In this document: positions 6,392 to 14,951 of the stretch, in pieces
Position numbering within the stretch: the first letter of the stretch is position 1
Layout: each line of letters opens with the position of its first letter
Assembly (NCBI GenBank): GCA_024691985.1
Contig: JAILNC010000019.1
Coordinates: 1 to 32,154, forward strand
Source: Oscillospiraceae bacterium
GTDB lineage: Bacteria > Bacillota > Clostridia > Oscillospirales > Oscillospiraceae
DNA length: 32,154 bases
Direction: 5' to 3'
Translations under genes and position numbers: made by a program
The notes under the pieces: model-generated
Seen by the model: only the letters and a program-made list of their open reading frames with translations
Told to the model about the DNA's origin: nothing
The model's database searches: none

Positions 6392-8272
6392 TTACAGATT
6401 CTCCAGATCCTTCAGAAACAGCGCGCACTCGCCGTCCGAGGGGGTGAGGAAGCCGCTGCGCGGGGAGACCGTGAAGGCCTCGACCGCGGGCCCGTCCATC
6501 AGGCAGGAGCGCTTGAACTGCTGGGAGAACCAGCGTCTGCACCAGCTCTCGAGCCAGCGTTTGAGCTCCGCGTCCGAGAATTCCTCGCCGTAGGCGGCCT
6601 TTGCCAGTCGGAAGGTCTTGGAGGGCGAGAAGCCGCAGATCATCATCTTGTGGGTGAAGAAGTCCTGCAGGCTGTATGAGCCGACGGCGTCCTCACTCTT
6701 CTGCTCGATCATGTCGTCGTGGATGGGCAGCAGCTCGGGCGTCACCGGGCAGTCGAGCACATCGTAGAGCGCGGCCTTGAGGATGCGGTCTTCCGTCGTC
6801 GCCGCGATGTGGCTGACGTTGGCGCGCACCTGGGTCTTCGTCAGGCCGAGGTTCACGTCGTACATGCTGGTGTGGTCGCCGTTGTAGGTGCACCAGCCGT
6901 CGACGAACTCGCTGAGGTCCTCGGTCCCGACGTCGAGGCCGTTGACCTTGTTGGCGATGTCCATGAGCACCTGGGTCCGCTCGCGCGCCTGGGCGTTTTC
7001 AAAGGCGACGGAGTAGTCGTCGTGCGCGTGGCCGATATCGTCGAAGTGCTGCAGCACGGCCTTGCTGATGTCGATGACGCGCACCTCGCAGCCGAGCTGC
7101 TCGGCTACAACGACGGCGTTGGACTTCGTGCGCGAGGAGGTGCCGAAGCAGGGCATGGTGCAGGCGATCACGTTCGTGGAGGGCAGGCCCATGCGCTTGA
7201 CCGCCATGGCTGAGACCATCACCGCGAGCGTGGAGTCCACGCCGCCGGAGATGCCCACCACGCAGTGGGTCAAGTGCGCGTAGGTCATGCGCTTGACGAG
7301 CCCCGAGACCTGGATGTCCAACATGCGCTCGCAGTAAGCGGGCATATCCTCTGCCTTCTCGGGCAGATGGGGGTGCTTGGCGTAGCTGCGGGTGAGCGCG
7401 GTCTGCTCGGGCTCCGCGCGGCCGAAGAGCTGCACGCCCTCGAAATCGGCGTCGGCGTCGAAGCCGCCGTGGCTGCGGCGCAGGTTGAGCAGGTGCTCCA
7501 CGTCGATCTCACTGACGGCGAGACTGTCCTCCCCTTCGGACTCGGCGAGGATCACGCCGTTTTCCGCCGCCATGCACAGGCCGGAGAAGGCGTAGTCCGT
7601 CGTGCTCTCGCCCCGGCCGGGGGCGGCGAGGACGATCCCGGCGGCCAGCCTCTTCGACTGGCTGCGGATGTTCAGCTCGGCGTCCGCGGTGGACGTGACC
7701 GTCTCGGGAAAGGCGGCCATCTGCACGATGAGCGCAGCGCCCGCAAGCGCCGCCTCCGCGGAGGGCGGGATCACGGCGTCGAGATCGGCGCCGAGCTCCA
7801 CCGCGACCTTGAGGCCGGGGAGCGCCCGGTGCTCGAAGAGCTGTCTGGCGGTGATTGGGAAAGGCGCGTCGTCCAGGGCGAGCGGGAAGTCCTCGGCCGC
7901 CCGGAAGCGGGAGCCCTCCGTGTGCGTGCGCGGAACAAGACCGAGCAGCGCGCCGTCATACACGACGGCGGCGACGCTCAACAGTCTCGAGCCGAGAGCC
8001 CAGGGCAGGCCGACGAAGAGCAGCATGTCCCGGCCCGCGCTCGCCGCGCGGACCTTTTCGAGGGCCTGCTTGGCCCCCTCGAGCAGGATGCGGTGGCCGA
8101 TCATGTCGTAGCAGCTCACGCCCGTCAGCGTCAGCTCCGGGAAAGCCAGGAGCTTCACGCCCAGCTTTTCCGCCTTCTCCATGGTCTCGATGACCCTGTC
8201 GGCGTTGTAGTCGCAGTCGCAGACCCGGATCACGGGGCTGGCCGCGGCGACCTTGATAAACCCGTTTTTCAC
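6392..8272 (-). CDS. nadE: NAD+ synthase with degenerate glutaminase domain
   Basis: NadE makes NAD+ from nicotinic acid adenine dinucleotide, ATP and an amide nitrogen. The chain (626 aa) has the two-domain build of glutamine-dependent NadE: a nitrilase-type domain (1-265) and an ammonia-dependent synthetase domain (315-626) with the ATP loop GISGGVDSTLA (340-350). In the first domain only Glu46 (AFPEL) of the Glu-Lys-Cys triad remains. The Lys of the VPKTYLPNY motif is Arg115 (VPRTHTEG), the segment after it is shortened, and the Cys of VEICEDLW is Gly161 (VELGADLD). I read both codons directly: CGC at 7928-7930 and GGC at 7790-7792 (shown as minus-strand codons). The domain is therefore probably a non-catalytic relic and the enzyme uses NH3. 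The GTG start at 8272 has GGAAGG about 10 nt upstream; the gene follows glyS by 20 nt. Confidence 0.93.
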   Translation of the reverse strand: MKNGFIKVAAASPVIRVCDCDYNADRVIETMEKAEKLGVKLLAFPELTLTGVSCYDMIGHRILLEGAKQALEKVRAASAGRDMLLFVGLPWALGSRLLSVAAVVYDGALLGLVPRTHTEGSRFRAAEDFPLALDDAPFPITARQLFEHRALPGLKVAVELGADLDAVIPPSAEAALAGAALIVQMAAFPETVTSTADAELNIRSQSKRLAAGIVLAAPGRGESTTDYAFSGLCMAAENGVILAESEGEDSLAVSEIDVEHLLNLRRSHGGFDADADFEGVQLFGRAEPEQTALTRSYAKHPHLPEKAEDMPAYCERMLDIQVSGLVKRMTYAHLTHCVVGISGGVDSTLAVMVSAMAVKRMGLPSTNVIACTMPCFGTSSRTKSNAVVVAEQLGCEVRVIDISKAVLQHFDDIGHAHDDYSVAFENAQARERTQVLMDIANKVNGLDVGTEDLSEFVDGWCTYNGDHTSMYDVNLGLTKTQVRANVSHIAATTEDRILKAALYDVLDCPVTPELLPIHDDMIEQKSEDAVGSYSLQDFFTHKMMICGFSPSKTFRLAKAAYGEEFSDAELKRWLESWCRRWFSQQFKRSCLMDGPAVEAFTVSPRSGFLTPSDGECALFLKDLENL

Positions 8273-8292
8273 GTTCCGCCCGACCTTCCGTC

Positions 8293-9717
<1,425 letters not shown>

Positions 9718-9779
9718 TTGTTTCTTCCTTTCCCACGGCTGGCAGCCGCAGAGAGTTATTTGTCGTCTGACAAAATCGC

Positions 9780-9808
9780 AGTCTATCATAATTCCCGGCA
9801 GAATTCAA
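9780..9808 (-). promoter_or_regulatory. glyS-nadE promoter
   Basis: On the minus strand, -35 TTGAAT (9803-9808) and -10 TAGACT (9780-9785) have a 17-nt spacer. It gives a leader of about 55 nt, too short for a T-box. Confidence 0.55.
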
Positions 9809-9882
9809 GAAAAATCCTCCGTTTTTCCGGGATTTTTCCCGGAACAGAACAGGGAGATTCCCGCGCATTCCAAAAAAGCGGA

Positions 9883-9911
9883 TTCCCTTTCGGAGGAATA
9901 TGGTGTATACT
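9883..9911 (+). promoter_or_regulatory. Promoter of the deacetylase-coaX run
   Basis: A good -10 TATACT (9906-9911) and a weak -35 TTCCCT (9883-9888) are 17 nt apart. The start codon at 9951 is about 33 nt downstream of the predicted transcription start. Confidence 0.5.
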
Positions 9912-9950
9912 ATTGCTTTGTAGACAGAAAAGAAGCTGGAGCAGAATGAG

Positions 9951-11417
9951 ATGAAAGAGAAACAGGAACAGGCGGTGCGGAAAAAACAACGCGGGCGCGG
10001 CTGGATCGTCGCCCTGGCCATCCTGGCGATCCTGCTGCTGACGGCCTCGATGCTGACGCTGCTCGACGCGCGCCACGTGCGCTTTTACATGACCGGCGAC
10101 GAGGACGTCACGCTCGAGTACGGCACGCCGTATGTCGAGCCGGGCGTCTATGCGGTCACGGCGGGCAGACTGTTCGGCGAGCTGCCGGAGCGCCTGCCGA
10201 TCGAGACCTGCGGCAGCGTCGACTCGGAGCGGCTGGGCACCTATGTGCTGCGCTATAAGACCCGCTGGTTCTTTGCCGACAGCGAGGTCGAGCGCCGCGT
10301 CACCATCGTCGACACCACGCCCCCCGTCATTGAGCTCAGAACAATTGAAGGCTACACGCCCACCTGGCTGACCGGCTACGCCGAGGAGGGCTACTCCGCC
10401 TCGGACAACTGCGACGGCGATCTGACCGGCAAGGTCAGGCGCACGGCCGAGGGAGAGCGCATCGTCTATACCGTCAGCGATTCCTCTGGCAATACGGCCA
10501 CCGTCGTGCGCGAGCTGCCCGATCTGCACTACGATCCGCCGGTGCTCACGCTGCGCGGCGACGCGCACGTCACGATGGAGGCGGGACTGCGCTACGAGGA
10601 CGCGGGCTGCACGGCTGCGGACAATCTCGGCAACGATCTGAGCGCCTATGTCGAGACGGAAAACGAAGTCGTCCCCTGGCTGGCCGGGGAGTACGAGGTC
10701 CGCTACAGCATCACGAGCGAGAAGGGCGATACGATCGGCGCCGTGCGCACGGTCACCGTGCTCCCGCACGGGCTGCCGGCGGAGAAGCTGCCGGAGGAGA
10801 AGACCATCTACCTCACCTTCGACGACGGCCCCGGCCCCTATACGGAGGGACTGCTGGACCTGCTCAAAAAATACGGCGTCAAGGCCACCTTCTTCGTCAC
10901 CGACCAGCAGTCGGACTATATCGACCTGATCGGCCGGGCCTTCCGCGAGGGCCACAGCATCGGCGTGCACACCCTGCGGCACGACTACGACTATATCTAC
11001 GCGAGCGAGGAGAACTACTTCGAGGACTTCTTCGCCATGGAGGAGATCATTTACAAGCAGACGGGCAGCTACACGCAGCTCTTCCGCTTCCCGGGCGGCA
11101 GCTCCAACACGGTCAGCCGCATCAACCCGGGCATCATGACCCGTCTGACGCAGGCCATGAACGACATGGGCTACCAGTACTTTGACTGGAACGTCGTCTC
11201 CGGCGACGCGGGCGGCACGAACAAGACCAAGGAGATCATCCAGAACATCAAGGACGGCTGCGCAGAGCACCGCGTGTCGGTCATCCTGCAGCACGACATC
11301 AAGGATTACAGCGTCGCGGCCGTGGAGTCTGTCATCAAATGGGGCAAGGAAAACGGCTACGCCTTCCGGGCGCTGACGCTCGACAGCCCCGGCATGCACC
11401 ACGGACTGAACAACTGA
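9951..11417 (+). CDS. Membrane-anchored polysaccharide deacetylase with Ig-like domains
   Basis: This is a predicted NodB-type (carbohydrate esterase 4) deacetylase that removes N-acetyl groups from peptidoglycan or another cell-surface glycan outside the membrane. A basic N-terminus and one transmembrane helix (18-38) anchor it. Residues 45-120, 122-190 and 195-271 look like three Ig-like modules of the DUF5011 kind (each with 'D..PPVI.L' or 'YVEPG'-type starts). The catalytic domain (about 283-489) keeps TFDDGP (289-294), HTLRH (340-344), RFPGG (379-383), DW (412-413) and the late histidine in LQHD (447-449 region). All motifs are intact. ATG 9951 has GGAG about 9 nt upstream. coaX follows after 13 nt, so they are probably cotranscribed. 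The substrate is inferred. Confidence 0.88.
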   Translation: MKEKQEQAVRKKQRGRGWIVALAILAILLLTASMLTLLDARHVRFYMTGDEDVTLEYGTPYVEPGVYAVTAGRLFGELPERLPIETCGSVDSERLGTYVLRYKTRWFFADSEVERRVTIVDTTPPVIELRTIEGYTPTWLTGYAEEGYSASDNCDGDLTGKVRRTAEGERIVYTVSDSSGNTATVVRELPDLHYDPPVLTLRGDAHVTMEAGLRYEDAGCTAADNLGNDLSAYVETENEVVPWLAGEYEVRYSITSEKGDTIGAVRTVTVLPHGLPAEKLPEEKTIYLTFDDGPGPYTEGLLDLLKKYGVKATFFVTDQQSDYIDLIGRAFREGHSIGVHTLRHDYDYIYASEENYFEDFFAMEEIIYKQTGSYTQLFRFPGGSSNTVSRINPGIMTRLTQAMNDMGYQYFDWNVVSGDAGGTNKTKEIIQNIKDGCAEHRVSVILQHDIKDYSVAAVESVIKWGKENGYAFRALTLDSPGMHHGLNN

Positions 11418-11430
11418 GGGAGAGAAGAGC

Positions 11431-12198
11431 ATGATTCTTGCCATTGACGTGGGCAACACCCACATCGTGATCGGCATGATCGAGGACGGCGAGATCAAAA
11501 GCGTCGTCCGCCTGCACACCGATCCGCGCGAGACCGCGACGGAGCTCATCATCAAGCTGCGGCAGATCACCGAGTACTACGGCCTTGACCCCACGGCCCT
11601 CGAGGGGAGCATCCTGTCCTCCGTCGTGCCGCGGGTGACCCAGACGATGAAGACGGCGCTCGAGACGCTCACCGGCAAGCGCGCGATGCTGGTCGGCCCC
11701 GGGATGAAGACCGGGCTGAATCTGCGCATCGACGAGCCGGCGAGCGTGGCCTCCGATCTCGTGGTCGGCAGCGTGGCCGCGGCCGCGATCTACGGCGCGC
11801 CTGTCATCGTGGTCAGCATGCGCACGGCCACGACCCTCGTCGTGACGGACGCGGGCGGGGTCTTCCGCGGCGGGGCGATCCTGCCGGGGGTGAAGCTCGG
11901 CTACGGGGCGCTCGCCGCGGGGACGAGCCTGCTGCCCGAGATCGCCGTGCTGCCGCCGAAGAAGGTGATTGGGGCCAACACCGTCGACGCCATGCGCGCC
12001 GGGGCGGTCTACGGCACGGCCGCCATGCTCGACGGCATGCTCGAGCGCATGGAGGCGGAGCTAGGCTGCGCCTGCACGGTCGTCGCGACCGGGGGACTCG
12101 CGCGCGAGGTCGTCCCCTGCTGCAAGCGCGCGGACATCATCGTCGACCCCGACCTGATGCTCAAGGGGCTCTGGCTGCTGTACAGGAAAAACAGGTGA
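11431..12198 (+). CDS. coaX: Type III pantothenate kinase, variant active site
   Basis: CoaX phosphorylates pantothenate with ATP, the first step of coenzyme A synthesis. The length of 255 aa, DVGNTH (6-11, phosphate-binding Asp6), SSVVPRVT (63-70), SDLVVG (108-113), GGAILPGV (147-154) and VVATGGLA (217-224) are all family landmarks. The third motif, usually DxGTATT, reads SMRTATT (129-135): the Asp is Ser129 and the Gly is Arg131 (codons AGC 11815-11817 and CGC 11821-11823). That Asp is normally part of the cation and phosphate site, so activity is in doubt. Frame and length are otherwise intact. Start ATG 11431 has GGGAGAGAAG just upstream; it follows the deacetylase gene closely. Confidence 0.88.
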   Translation: MILAIDVGNTHIVIGMIEDGEIKSVVRLHTDPRETATELIIKLRQITEYYGLDPTALEGSILSSVVPRVTQTMKTALETLTGKRAMLVGPGMKTGLNLRIDEPASVASDLVVGSVAAAAIYGAPVIVVSMRTATTLVVTDAGGVFRGGAILPGVKLGYGALAAGTSLLPEIAVLPPKKVIGANTVDAMRAGAVYGTAAMLDGMLERMEAELGCACTVVATGGLAREVVPCCKRADIIVDPDLMLKGLWLLYRKNR

Positions 12199-12226
12199 CC
12201 GACGATCGACAAAGTCCGATCTTCTT

Positions 12227-12336
12227 CGTCATTCCGAGCCGGTGCTCACACCGGCGCGGGAATCCGCATCTCCCGGCGGCCGGGTCGAAGGAAACGGATT
12301 GCCGCACCGGTCTGCGGACTGGTTCGCAATGACACG
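12227..12336. repeat. Paired dispersed repeat, second copy of the CGTCATTGCGAG family
   Basis: A forward unit (12227-12264, CGTCATTCCGAG to CGGGAATCC) is followed by an inverted unit (12296-12336, GGATTGCCGC to GCAATGACACG). It belongs to the same family as 4051-4183, but the two units are arranged in the opposite order (forward then inverted). It fills most of the 181-bp gap between coaX and the Lar-like gene. Each unit and the pair as a whole can fold. Confidence 0.7.
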
Positions 12337-12379
12337 CAAAGTGTTTGGCTTTACATTGGAATATAAAGGAGACACAACC

Positions 12380-12604
12380 ATGAATCTTCACGAAGAGCTG
12401 CTGCTCGAGGACTGCCCCTACTGCGGCGGGGCGGGCCTGCTGGAGGAGGAACAGGGCTGGTGCTGGTATGTGATGTGCATGGACTGCGGCGCGCATACCG
12501 CCCAGATGGAATTCAAAACGCCCGCCGAGCGCGAGGACGCCGCGCGCATGGCCGCGCGGCTGTGGAACCACGGGAAGATCCTGCGCGGCGACATCGGCGA
12601 ATGA
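12380..12604 (+). CDS. Lar-like small zinc-ribbon protein
   Basis: This 74-aa protein has a CPYCGG...CMDCG zinc ribbon (C12, C15, C33, C36), an acidic Lys-poor body and a C-terminal LWNHG. That layout, C-x2-C, about 17 residues, C-x2-C, then a helix ending in Trp-Asn, is typical of the Lar (restriction alleviation) family found in phages and Firmicutes. In E. coli's Rac prophage Lar eases EcoK restriction. Here there is no prophage, so that role should not be assumed. The ATG at 12380 has AAGGAG 8 nt upstream. Its stop overlaps the acylphosphatase start by 4 nt (ATGA), indicating translational coupling. Confidence 0.75.
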   Translation: MNLHEELLLEDCPYCGGAGLLEEEQGWCWYVMCMDCGAHTAQMEFKTPAEREDAARMAARLWNHGKILRGDIGE

Positions 12605-12897
12605 GCGCCGGAAACGAGCGCATACGCAAGCGCCTCGTCTTTCACGGCGTGGTGCAGGGCGTGGGCTTTCGGTGGCGCGCCCGCGCCGCCGCCGATTCCG
12701 CCGGGGTGACGGGCTGGGTCCGCAACAACTTCGACGGCTCCGTCACGATGGAGCTGCAGGGCAGCGAGGCGCAGATCGACCGGGTCGTGCAGACCCTCGA
12801 ACGCGCCCGCTACATCCGCATCGAAGCCCTCGAGGCCCGGCGCATCCCGGTCGACCCCGAGGAGAGACGCTTTGAGGTCAGGGACGATCTGTGGTGA
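12601..12897 (+). CDS. acyP: Acylphosphatase
   Basis: It hydrolyses acyl phosphates such as acetyl phosphate or carbamoyl phosphate to the carboxylate and phosphate; it is a small cytoplasmic enzyme. The 98 aa are the normal family length. The signature VVQGVGFRWRARAAA (17-31) carries the phosphate-binding Arg24, and GWVRNNFDGSV (38-48) carries the catalytic Asn42. The start is the ATG at 12601, inside the stop of the Lar-like gene (ATGA overlap). The ORF could extend upstream in frame, but that part reads over the Lar-like gene and does not resemble the family. Confidence 0.93.
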   Translation: MSAGNERIRKRLVFHGVVQGVGFRWRARAAADSAGVTGWVRNNFDGSVTMELQGSEAQIDRVVQTLERARYIRIEALEARRIPVDPEERRFEVRDDLW

Positions 12898-12903
12898 GGA
12901 GCG

Positions 12904-13845
12904 ATGAACGTGGCATATGACATCCTCTGCGTCGGGACGGCGCTGGTGGACTCGCTGATCCGTGGCTTTGACCCCGAGCCGATCTCCGCCGCAGGCTACC
13001 GGGCGGAGTCCGGCACGCTGAGCGTGGGCGGCGAGGCCGTCAACGAGGCCATGGCGGCGGCAAAGCTCGGAGTGCGCACGGGCATCCTCTGCTCCCTCGG
13101 CGAGGACGAGGCCGGGGAGATGGTCCTCGGGGCGCTGCGGCGCTGCGGCGTGGACACGGGGGCCGTCGTCCGCCCGCGCGAGCACCCGACCCCCGTCACC
13201 ACCATGTTCGTCAACGCCGACGGGACGCGCAGATCCATCACCAACGGGGCGCACCGTTACAACTTCCACCCGGAGCGCTTCCCCGAACGCCTTGCCTCCG
13301 CGCGGGCGGTGATCCTCGGGTCGCTGTTTCGCGCGCCCTTCAACGAGCCGGAGGTCGTGCAGGCCGCGGCGGAGGCGGTGCATGCGGCGGGCGGGCTGCT
13401 GTTCGCCGACACGAAGCTGCCGAACTTCCGCGTGCTGACGCTCGGCGATCTCTCAGCGTCACTGCCGCTTTTTGACTGCATCACGCCCAACGAGGACGAG
13501 GCCCGGTACTATACCGGCCAAAGCGAGCCGGAGGCCATGGCGGACACCTTTCTGGAAAAGGGCGTCAAGAGCGTGATCGTCAAGCTCGGCGCGAGGGGCT
13601 GCTATTATAAGGACAGGGACCTGTCCCTGCGTCTGCCCGCCCTGCCCGTGCGGGCCGTGGACGCGACCGGCGCGGGGGACAACTTCGTCGCGGGCTTCGT
13701 CTGCGAGCGCCTGCGCGGCGCGGACATCGAGACGGCGCTGCGCTTTGCCAACGCCTGCGGCGCGCTGTGCGCCACGGCGGTCGGCGCCTCGACCGCGCTG
13801 AAAAGCCGGGAGCAGGTGCTGGAGCTGCTGCAGATGTATAGATAA
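12904..13845 (+). CDS. PfkB-family carbohydrate kinase
   Basis: This ATP-dependent kinase of 313 aa belongs to the ribokinase/PfkB fold. The first signature is VGGEAVNEAMAAAKLG (41-56). The second contains VDATGAGDNFVAGF (252-265), with Asp259 as the catalytic base and the glycines as the anion hole. NEDEA (196-200) is another conserved block. The substrate may be a sugar or nucleoside and cannot be told from the sequence. Start: ATG 12904 sits only 2 nt after GGAG, so the GTG at 12910 (spacing 8) is a credible alternative. It follows acyP by 6 nt and ends the plus-strand run with a strong terminator. Confidence 0.88.
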   Translation: MNVAYDILCVGTALVDSLIRGFDPEPISAAGYRAESGTLSVGGEAVNEAMAAAKLGVRTGILCSLGEDEAGEMVLGALRRCGVDTGAVVRPREHPTPVTTMFVNADGTRRSITNGAHRYNFHPERFPERLASARAVILGSLFRAPFNEPEVVQAAAEAVHAAGGLLFADTKLPNFRVLTLGDLSASLPLFDCITPNEDEARYYTGQSEPEAMADTFLEKGVKSVIVKLGARGCYYKDRDLSLRLPALPVRAVDATGAGDNFVAGFVCERLRGADIETALRFANACGALCATAVGASTALKSREQVLELLQMYR

Positions 13846-13883
13846 AGAATGAGGCGGACCCGCAAGGGTCCGCCTCATTCTTT
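13844..13883. terminator. Bidirectional terminator between the PfkB kinase and methyltransferase genes
   Basis: An 18-bp perfect inverted repeat (13844-13861 with 13866-13883) around a GCAA loop. A and T at the outer ends provide U-tracts on both strands. It overlaps the stop codons of both convergent genes by two bases each. Confidence 0.9.
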
Positions 13884-14814
13884 ATCTCTTTTTCAAGATC
13901 GCGGCGGTGTTGCGCTCCCAGAAGACGCCGTCGGCGTAGCCCTGGATGCCCGGGCTCTCCCCGGCCAGCTCCAGACGCTTGAGGGCCCAGGCGCAGTAGC
14001 GCTCGTTCTGCTCGATCCCGACGAAGCGCCGCCCCAGCTTTTTGGCCGTGACCGCGCTCGAGCCCGAGCCGAGGAAGGGGTCGAGGATCAGATCGCCCGG
14101 CTCGGAGCTGGCGAGGATGAGCTTGGCCATCAGCTTCTCCGACTTCTGCGTCGGGTGGGGCGTATTCTCCCGCATCGACCAGAACGGGACCGTCACGTCG
14201 TCCCAGAAGTTCGACGGCGCGGTGTCGCGAAAGCGGCCCTGCTCGGTCTCCTCCCAGTCCTTCGGCGCGCCGTCCTTCCGGTAGGGGGCCAGCACGCGGC
14301 GGCGCAGCCGGACGCGCTCGGGGTGGAAGCAGTACTCGTCCGAGACCGTGGCGAACCAGACGTCCTCCAGGGCGTTTTTCCAGTTGCGCTGCGCGCCCCG
14401 GCCCTTCTCCCGCTGCCAGGTGATGCGGCTGCGCAGCTTCAGACGCTTTTCGAGGATGGGCCCGAGCACGAGGCCCGAGCGCCAGTCACAGCAGACATAG
14501 ACGCTCGCGTCCGGCTTGAGGATCGGCAGGGCCAGATCCAGCCAGCGCTCCGTATAGGCGGCGTAGTCTTCGTCCGACATGCGGCGGAAGGCGCCGCCGT
14601 GGTAGTCCTTGGAGAGATTGTAGGGCGGGTCGGCGATCAGCAGGTCCGCGGAGCCTCGCGGCAGCAGCGGCAGCAGCGCCAGACAGTCGCCGGGCAGGAT
14701 GCGGTCTTCGCATTCCGCCTCCGTGAGCGGCCCCGCCGGGTGCAGGCAGCGCGCGAGCAGCGTCTCCGCCTCCGCGTCGGACACCGCGAGCGTGCGGTTG
14801 TTCGCGGCCTTCAT
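13882..14814 (-). CDS. Site-specific DNA adenine-N6 methyltransferase, beta class
   Basis: It transfers a methyl group from S-adenosylmethionine to adenine in a specific DNA sequence. The catalytic motif DPPYN (62-66) comes first, the target-recognition region lies between, and the SAM-binding FLGSGSSAV motif comes last, preceded by HPTQKS (about 235-240). This IV-TRD-I order defines the beta class, which includes HinfI-type and CcrM enzymes. The 310-aa length fits. ATG 14814 has a perfect GGAGGTGAT site 7 nt upstream; the reading frame continues further upstream without family-like sequence. No restriction endonuclease lies next to it on either side, so it is an orphan. The recognition sequence is unknown. 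Confidence 0.9.
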   Translation of the reverse strand: MKAANNRTLAVSDAEAETLLARCLHPAGPLTEAECEDRILPGDCLALLPLLPRGSADLLIADPPYNLSKDYHGGAFRRMSDEDYAAYTERWLDLALPILKPDASVYVCCDWRSGLVLGPILEKRLKLRSRITWQREKGRGAQRNWKNALEDVWFATVSDEYCFHPERVRLRRRVLAPYRKDGAPKDWEETEQGRFRDTAPSNFWDDVTVPFWSMRENTPHPTQKSEKLMAKLILASSEPGDLILDPFLGSGSSAVTAKKLGRRFVGIEQNERYCAWALKRLELAGESPGIQGYADGVFWERNTAAILKKR

Positions 14815-14833
14815 GCCATCACCTCCCGGAAGC

Positions 14834-14862
14834 ATACTACCATATCCGGCAAAAAGCGTCAA
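14834..14862 (-). promoter_or_regulatory. Promoter of the methyltransferase gene
   Basis: On the minus strand, -35 TTGACG (14857-14862) and -10 TAGTAT (14834-14839) have 17-nt spacing. The predicted start leaves a leader of only about 12-15 nt, containing just the GGAGGTGAT ribosome site. Confidence 0.75.
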
Positions 14863-14889
14863 TCTGTGCAAAAATTCACACTTGCTCCC

Positions 14890-14919
14890 TTGAAAGGCCC
14901 CGTACGGCGGTGGTATACT
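14890..14919 (+). promoter_or_regulatory. Promoter of the 14952-16121 membrane protein gene
   Basis: -35 TTGAAA (14890-14895) and -10 TATACT (14914-14919) with an 18-nt spacer. It is divergent from the methyltransferase promoter, and the two are only about 27 nt apart. Confidence 0.7.
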
Positions 14920-14951
14920 TTTTTTATCAACAAAACAAAGGGGCGTGTACA

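Noticed and set aside
9718-9780. Possible T-box riboswitch before glyS
   Set aside because: The leader is only about 55 nt and has neither the T-box sequence nor a terminator/antiterminator pair.
12380-12604. Lar-like gene as evidence for a prophage
   Set aside because: All neighbours are housekeeping genes, and no integrase, capsid or repressor gene is present.
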